Source: Mytilus galloprovincialis
Taxonomy: Eukaryota > Mollusca > Bivalvia > Mytilida > Mytilidae
NCBI RefSeq assembly: GCF_965363235.1
Contig: NC_134844.1
Coordinates: 48,666,872-48,730,871, forward strand
Direction: 5' to 3'
DNA: 64,000 nt
The notes beneath the pieces were generated by a model. It had not been told where the DNA came from and made no database searches. It saw only the letters and a list, made by a program, of their open reading frames with translations. Shown one piece after another: positions 58,081-64,000 of this stretch. Positions within the stretch are counted from its first letter, which is position 1; each line of letters opens with the position of its first letter. The position numbers were made by a program, and so were the translations under genes.

Positions 58081-59003
58081 GTAAGGGGCATTTAATATCT
58101 TAATAAAACTATTCTTATTTTAGATACTATATCTTGCTATCTGATATTTGACGAAAGATGTTGCCCTTTTATGTAATTATGTAATACAAGTTACGATCAT
58201 TTAAAAACACATATAAAACAGCCAAATGGATGCACAAGAACTAAAATAGGAGTCATAGATCCTATTGACAACAATTATCTGCCCAATTTTATTGATTTTT
58301 TAAAATTTGTTTCAAATATGACCAACTTCTTATCCAAAATCACCAGCACCGTATCAGGACCCACCAGCACAATGACAGGACCCACCAGCACAGTATCAGG
58401 ACATGAGTAAATTGAGAAAATGCTAAATTTTAATAAATTGCAATGTTTTTTCACAAAATAGTTTTGTCGTGTGGATTACGGTATAGAAAGCGGACTCTAT
58501 GAGCATTTTTGTTTAATTTTTTCAGTTCCTGATTTTCTGAAAATGAGCATTTTTGTGTTACGCTTACTGAAACAGTTTAAAGGGTCAACTTTTTAATGGT
58601 TTACATATGAACCCATAAGAAACAAAATTGAAAAATCTCAACTGTTTTCTTCAATTTTTTATGAGTGAAAACGTCAAAAATCATAATTTTCGTCTTTGTT
58701 TACATTTTTTCATTGATCACCAGCACCCGTCAGGACCGAATCACCAGCACAGAACGTTCTCTCGCAGGACAACCATACCCACCGTGATACTGGTATTTAA
58801 ACATAGACCTAATTATAAAACATACAATATAAATAATGTTCTTGTGTATAAAATAAAACATAACTCGGACAATACTTTAAATATGTGCAGAAATGTAGTT
58901 TGCTATCTAATTCAGCTTTAATTTTGTTTATGTTTTCTATTTATAATCAATTAACAATGTTATTGTGTACGGACTAATTCACACATGTAATACACGGTGG
59001 TAT

Positions 59004-59588
59004 TTAAGGTTCATGTGAACCCTATGGCTAAAAGGGCCGTATTTTCACCTCAAAATTTACTCTGAATATAGACAAACCTGTGCATCTGGAAAAGTTTTAA
59101 GGCATCGCATGCCCTAGATAAATAGAATTCAAATGCATTGTATGATTTAGAAAATTCATAACTTAACTGGATTTTGCCGTGCACTTTTTTTCGTCCTGCA
59201 GAAGATGATAAAATTAACAAACAGTTGAGTTTCCCTTGATATGGTCCACTCAGGTACACAGTTAAATCACCAGTTATTGTCAGGTATCTATTGTCCATCT
59301 ATTGCCCATGTCAATCAATACTGTTCACTTAAATTATTACTTGTGGGGAAGTTCTCAAACCTGTTTCCCAACTTAGTTTATTTTGGCACCGTCTGGAGGA
59401 ATGAAAAAAGTGCACTGCAAAATCCTGGTAATTTTATTTTTCTAAAACATAAAACATATTTGACATTTATTTATCTAAGGCATGCTATGCCTGAATTTGT
59501 TAACAGATGGGTAGGTTTGTCTGTACTCAGAGTAAATTTTGAGGTGAAAATACGGCCATTTTAGCCAAAGGGTCCACATGAACCTTAA
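59004..59588. mobile_element. TTAA-target MITE, 585 bp
   Basis: TTAA at both ends (59004-59007 and 59585-59588) flanks inverted repeats of at least 80 bases. They begin GGTTCATGTG and run through GTATTTTCACCTCAAAATTT at about 90% identity. TTAA duplication is known for piggyBac and Kolobok families; the terminal bases do not decide. The frames inside both arms are shadows of the repeat. Confidence 0.75.
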
Positions 59589-60179
59589 ATCTACTCATAA
59601 CAAAGTCTTATCGAATACGCCTCAAAGTATCGATCGGAATGTGTGTGCTTTCTAAAGTGATTTACATATAGCTCTAACGAATGATTACCAGTACTTTATA
59701 TAATAAAATAAGTGTATAATATATGCATTTTATGTAGTGATAATACTTTTCGGAATCATAGAGAAAAATAACCATTCATACCAAAAATCATTCAATCTAT
59801 GAAAATATATTAGAATTATTAATAAAGAAGTAAATAAAGAAAACTCACGTCAAAATGTCAAGTCACAATACAATACAATACAATCATAACTACTCTCTAT
59901 AAATTCTCAAAGACTTCAATAGCTACTGGACATATACATCCGTCCATTTTGACCCCATTTGTCCTTCTAAACCATAACAAAGAACCTCGGAACTAAGTGG
60001 AAAAACTTTCAACTAACCAATAAAATCCAAGTAATCATAAATAATGTTTGGAAACGTTTCAGTGTAATAAAAATTTATATTAGACAATATGTTTTGAAGT
60101 TTTTATTTAATATTAACATAATTTACATCTTTTTTTTACAATTAAAATATAAACAAAATAAAGAGGCTACCACAATTAC

Positions 60180-61310
60180 ACAAGTATTCCCAATTCCAAA
60201 CTAAAAGACTTTAATTGAAAGAGTTGATCCTGCTTTGATTCATAAAAAATAATTGCTAAAGTACATACACGTATCTTGTCTAATTGAGGGATAAATCCTA
60301 CTTTGTAAAACATCACTCTGATTCAAACAAAACTCTGTAACTGGCGTTATCAAGATGCTTGATTTCTTGCTTGACAAAATATTTGTTACGTTTGTAGGAC
60401 GTGTTTTGCAACACACAACCGGCATCACCATGGGAAAAAAGTGTGCCCCTCTTCTTGTCGACTTGTTCCTTCATTCATTTGAGGCTAACGTCATACAGGA
60501 ACGTCTTATAAGAAAGACAATACGTCAGTATACGTATCCTAAACTTTTCTTTCCGCTATATAGATGATGTTTTCTCACTAAATAACACAAAATTTGGGGA
60601 CTATGTTGAACTCATCTAATCCATCGAAATTAAGATAAAGGAAATCACAGATGCAGTTAAGTCTGCCTCATATCTAGACTTACATCTCAAAATTGACAAT
60701 GAGAGTCGGTTTAAAACAAAACTTTACCACGAAAGACAGCTTCCCAATTGTGAATGTTCCATTTCTATGTAGCAACATTCTAGAAGCGCCTGCATTGTAT
60801 ATATATATATCCCAGTTGATACGATATTCCTGGACTTGTATTTCCTATCATGGTTTCCTTGATAGAGGATTGCTGTCACAAGTAAGCTTTTAAAAGCAAG
60901 AGTTCCAAGTGGTGAAGTTGAAATCCTCCCTTCGTAAGTTTTACGGACGCCACCACGAGTTTGGTTGAATCCGTTTTACAGATGATAGGGTATATGTTCC
61001 TAATGTCGTTACTACAATTTCTGACCTACCGAATTAAACTTATTTCCGGGTTCATACTTATATTAACATGAGGAACACGACAAGTGCCACCTTTTAAGCA
61101 GGATCTGCTCACCTTCCAGGGCAACTGAGATCATCCCCAGTTTTTGTAGGGGCTCGTGTTGCTCATTTTTTAGTTTTCTATGTTATGTTTTGTGTACTAT
61201 TGTTTGTCTGCTGGTCTTTTTTTTCTTTTTTAGACATAGTGTTGTCGGTTAATTTTCGAGTTATAAGTTTGAATGTTCCTTTGTTATTTGTCGCCTCTCG
61301 TCACTCACTG
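60180..61310 (+). mobile_element. Penelope-like retroelement, second relic
   Basis: It is parallel to 38230-39487 throughout: IFVTFVGRVLQHT, then TMGKKCAPLLVDLFL, a YIDD-type core, a YLDLHL stretch and the same 3' untranslated tail. It is more decayed, with several breaks in the frame. Confidence 0.7.
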
Positions 61311-61722
61311 GTGGCATATATAAACCAAATATGAGACAAGATTTTGTAGCGTGTGTAAGATCCGTAAGAGGGAAGAAAACAAATGTTTAATACCATTTAA
61401 CATGAATGTGGTATTCTTATTCAAGTTGGAATATCATTTTTTTTTACAGTTAATGAGTTATTGATCATACCAAAACAACGTTTACCTATCTATAGATTTA
61501 AAAAGAGTAATATTTCAGCTTTTAAATGAGTAAAAGATTTTTAGAATCCATTGAGTAATTTTGGAGTATTTTATCCTTAAAAGCTGTTTGTTTCAGTCAG
61601 AAAAGCCAGACTTTAGCATGTGTAGTGCTACTTTAAATGAGATAACAGAAATTTGAACATATCTAGAGAAAGTACGGTGTGAAATGAAAATCAAAGTAAA
61701 TGTATCTTTAAATGAATTTTAG
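61311..61722. other. Upstream DNA of the second zinc finger-GIMAP gene
   Basis: No start exon could be identified before the zinc-finger exon. The gene's beginning may lie further upstream, beyond the transposons. Confidence 0.35.
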
Positions 61723-61845
61723 AATGGAGCTGTCTTGTATGTACGTACAATAACAAAGGACAAGATCAGATATGCGGGATATGTAGCAGTTCACGTGACG
61801 CTAGTGCTACAGGACCAGTAAATATCCCTGATTATTTGAACAGAG
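61723..61845 (+). CDS. Zinc-finger exon of the second zinc finger-GIMAP gene
   Basis: Acceptor ATGAATTTTAG at 61721-61722, donor AGAG|GTAATT at 61845/61846, 123 bases, phase 1 at both ends. It encodes W-S-C-x2-C-T-Y-x-N-x6-C-x2-C (WSCLVCTYNNKGQDQ then ICGIC), a full RanBP2-type finger with Thr-Tyr where NZF fingers have Thr-Phe. A Ser/Ala/Thr linker follows. Splicing to 62883 restores frame (G+AT gives Asp). Confidence 0.8.
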
Positions 61846-62245
61846 GTAATTCGCAATGTTAATACCCTAACCCCTAGGGTCTTTTATTGGACATAATACA
61901 CAATCATACAAACGTTGGTTTTCAATATTTGCCGAAGAACTGTGTAAATTTGGTTGGTTATGAAACTACATATTGTATAACATAAACTGTTCAAGCAATT
62001 ATAACCCGTGTTTAAAACATTTAATGTTGGTCGTAAACATCAAAGATTTCAGACTTCTAATTTAATGTTGTGTTTTTGTTTTTTTTTTTATCTTCTTGAA
62101 ACATGTCTATAGATCCATAACCAAACTCATATTAGTAAAACAAAATGGCAAAAAAGATGTCATGTTTATAATCTTCAACTGAAGCCTGCAAACATTCAAT
62201 AAACAGTTGTTATCTCAGTTCTTAATCAAATGAAAGAAACCACAT

Positions 62246-62690
62246 AGAATGAAATTCAAAACAGTGTGGCTGTGGCCATTGATTGACACATTTTATTCAT
62301 CCATTGACTGGGACAATTTAGGTGAACGTTTGTATGTAACGACCAATGCTCACTATGTACTTTTTAAAGACACTTAAACTATGGGGTCACCAAAGGTTCT
62401 CAACACCTTAATAAAGTAATTCGAAAAATTAATCAGAAATAACACGATGTTTTGATTTATATCAATTATATAAATCAAAACATAAAGGTTATTCCTGATT
62501 AATTTTTCGAATTATTTTATAATTAAAGGCGTTAAGAACCCTTTGGTGACCCCACAGTTTAAATGTCTATCGTAGGTACGTCGTGAACAGTGGTCTTTAC
62601 AGACAAACGTTCACGTAAATTGTCCCAGTCAATGGATGAATTTAATGTGTCAATCAATGGCCACAGCCACACTGTTTTGAATTTCATTCT
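62246..62690. mobile_element. Foldback MITE, copy 2, intronic
   Basis: It has the same ends as copy 1 at 7001. The left arm of this copy matches the right arm of copy 1 better than its own partner, so it is inserted in the opposite direction. It lies in the 1,037-base intron between the zinc-finger and GIMAP exons. Confidence 0.8.
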
Positions 62691-62882
62691 AATATATAAC
62701 ACACTTATCATTTAAGCCTGCGAATCGTAAAGGTATGCCGTTCATATATTGATGTTTTGCTATCAAAATGAACGCGGCAACAAATTGTGCATGTATGTGC
62801 ATCGCAGGTTTGTCGAATTGGTTCATTGAAATAGATCACAATGTTTAAAGATCAACGTATATAAGACTACCCTTTATTTTAG

Positions 62883-64000
62883 ATGCAACTAAGAGACCAA
62901 AGTTAAGTGGTGTGATAGACACAACTGAATTGCGAATTGTAATAATTGGCAAAACGGGGACAGGTAAAAGCGCCACCGGAAATACAATCTTAGGCAGACG
63001 TGAATTTGAATCTAAAGTATGCGGAGCCTCTATTACAAACAAATGCAAGCTTGGAATGAACACCAGATTCGACCGCAAAATAGTGGTTGTGGATACTCCA
63101 GGACTATATGATACAGGGATGACAAATGAGCAAGTTACAAAGGAAATAGTAAAATGTATTGGGATGACTGCGCCGGGACCACATGCTATTCTACTAACGG
63201 TCAACGTTGGTCGATTTACAAAGGAAGAACAAGATACGGTTAAACATTTTGTTGATCATTTTGGAATTGGTATGTACAATTACCTCATGGTTGTTTTTAC
63301 AAGAGCAGACGATCTTGAAGATGATAATTTAGACATAAGGGAATATGTTAAACATTGTCCCCAGTCACTTCAGGCAATTCTCAAACTTTGTGACCACCGC
63401 TATATCCCGTTTAACAATAAACTTTCTGGTTACAGTCAAGAGCAGCAAGTTAAAAATTTGATAGGCTGCGTGGATGAGGTTGTAGGCAAACATGGTGGTT
63501 TTTGCTACACAAATGAAATGTATGAGGAAGCAGAAAAAACACTGCGAAGACGTGAAGATGAAGTAAAGAGAAAATTGAAGGAAGAGGAACGACGAAAAGT
63601 GGAAACTCTTCATCGCCATCTTCAAATGGAATTTGATGAAAAGTTTGCATTGGCGAATGAGGAAAAAGAAAAGCTTGCCGATGAGATCAAGAAGATCGAA
63701 ACTGACAAACAGATAGCAGAATCTCGGGAAGCAGAGACAAGAGACCAGATAAATGCGTTGACAAATGAGTTGAAAGATTGTAAGCAACAAGAAGAAACCC
63801 GAAATAAAGAACAAGAAGAAAGGCTAGAAAGAAAGCTACATGAAATGGAAAGGAAACAAGCCGAGCAACTACAAATGCAAACCAATAAAGCAAACGAAGA
63901 CCGAATAACGCAACTGCAGAAACAAATGGAGGACAACGAGCGCAGACGAGAACAACAGATAGAGGATTTGAGAAGGGAAAACGAACGAAAAGTGCGGGAT
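62883..64000 (+). CDS. GIMAP/AIG1 GTPase exon with long coiled coil (partial)
   Basis: The acceptor CCTTTATTTTAG precedes 62883. Two bases finish a codon, then 372 codons stay open to the window edge. After ATKRPKLSGVIDTTE comes the P-loop GKTGTGKS (62948-62971), then G3 VVDTPGLYDTG, the AIG1 box APGPHAILLTV, G4 TRADDL and G5-like RYIPFNNK. From about residue 215 the chain is Glu/Lys/Arg/Gln-rich coiled coil, with over 150 residues so far, much longer than in the 43-kb gene. It belongs to the same sequence group as the 18288 fragment. The C-terminus and anchoring are outside the window. Confidence 0.9.

Larger units (their letters stand above)
54719..58786. mobile_element. Transib-like nonautonomous DNA transposon, 4.07 kb
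   Basis: Terminal inverted repeats of about 65 bases begin CACGGTGGGTATGGTTGTCC on the left and mirror this at 58786. Direct ATACT repeats flank them (54714-54718 and 58787-58791), a 5-base target duplication. A CAC-x-x-TG heptamer-like end with a 5-base duplication is the Transib/RAG signature known from the family. Inside each end, GTGCTGGTG plus GGTCCTG motifs repeat (at least four left, five right), as for transposase binding arrays. No transposase frame is visible in the 4-kb interior, which holds other repeats. It therefore needs a transposase in trans. Confidence 0.65.

Noticed and set aside
63365-63936. Overlapping minus-strand frames, up to 149 codons
   Set aside because: They are antisense to the Glu/Lys-rich coiled coil of the plus-strand GIMAP exon, which gives Ser/Phe/Leu-rich shadow frames.
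1-64000. tRNA or rRNA genes, CRISPR arrays, retroviral or LTR elements
   Set aside because: I looked for tRNA-like cloverleaf arms, rRNA words, spaced identical repeats and paired long terminal repeats and saw none. A systematic scan was not possible by eye.

Overview
The window is AT-rich, intron-rich animal DNA. Several dispersed repeats match, from memory, families common in marine mussels (Mytilus and close relatives), so I read it as bivalve nuclear genome. Most of it is intergenic or intronic DNA filled with small repeats. The real genes are few, split into exons, and of innate-immune type. Gene models here rest on splice sites, reading phase and conserved motifs read by eye; no transcript or database was consulted.

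Layout. 1-10 kb: repeat-rich DNA with three weak exon candidates (4.1 kb plus strand; 4.6 and 6.5 kb minus strand, the last with a membrane segment). 10.4-17.0 kb: a decayed segmental copy of the 41.4-48.5 kb block, holding a dead GIMAP GTPase exon and a dead zinc-finger exon, cut up by hairpin MITEs. 18.3 kb: a GIMAP scrap on the plus strand. 18.9-21.9 kb and 32.2-35.0 kb: two paralogous minus-strand genes joining a long TPR (TTC22-like) region to a C-terminal TIR domain split by one phase-1 intron. The downstream gene copy (35 kb) is open over about 794 codons; the other has one in-frame stop. Between them lies an array of duplicated promoter-like modules (22.3-31.7 kb). 36.8-37.7 kb: hAT transposon relic. 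38.2-39.5 and 60.2-61.3 kb: Penelope-like reverse-transcriptase relics. 43.0-49.2 kb: an apparently intact minus-strand gene whose four phase-1 exons encode a short leader, two RanBP2/NZF-type zinc fingers and a GIMAP/AIG1 GTPase with a coiled-coil tail. 54.7-58.8 kb: a 4.07-kb nonautonomous transposon with CACGGTG termini and a 5-bp target duplication, Transib-like. 61.7-64.0 kb: a second, plus-strand, zinc finger-GIMAP gene running off the window.

Main result. At two loci of opposite orientation, plus one pseudogene copy, single RanBP2-type zinc-finger exons with phase-1 borders on both sides lie directly upstream of a phase-1 GIMAP exon. This predicts a zinc finger-GIMAP fusion family in which a probable ubiquitin-binding finger is coupled to a membrane-remodelling immune GTPase, next to TPR-TIR genes. 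I do not know of a description of this fusion, but could not search for one.
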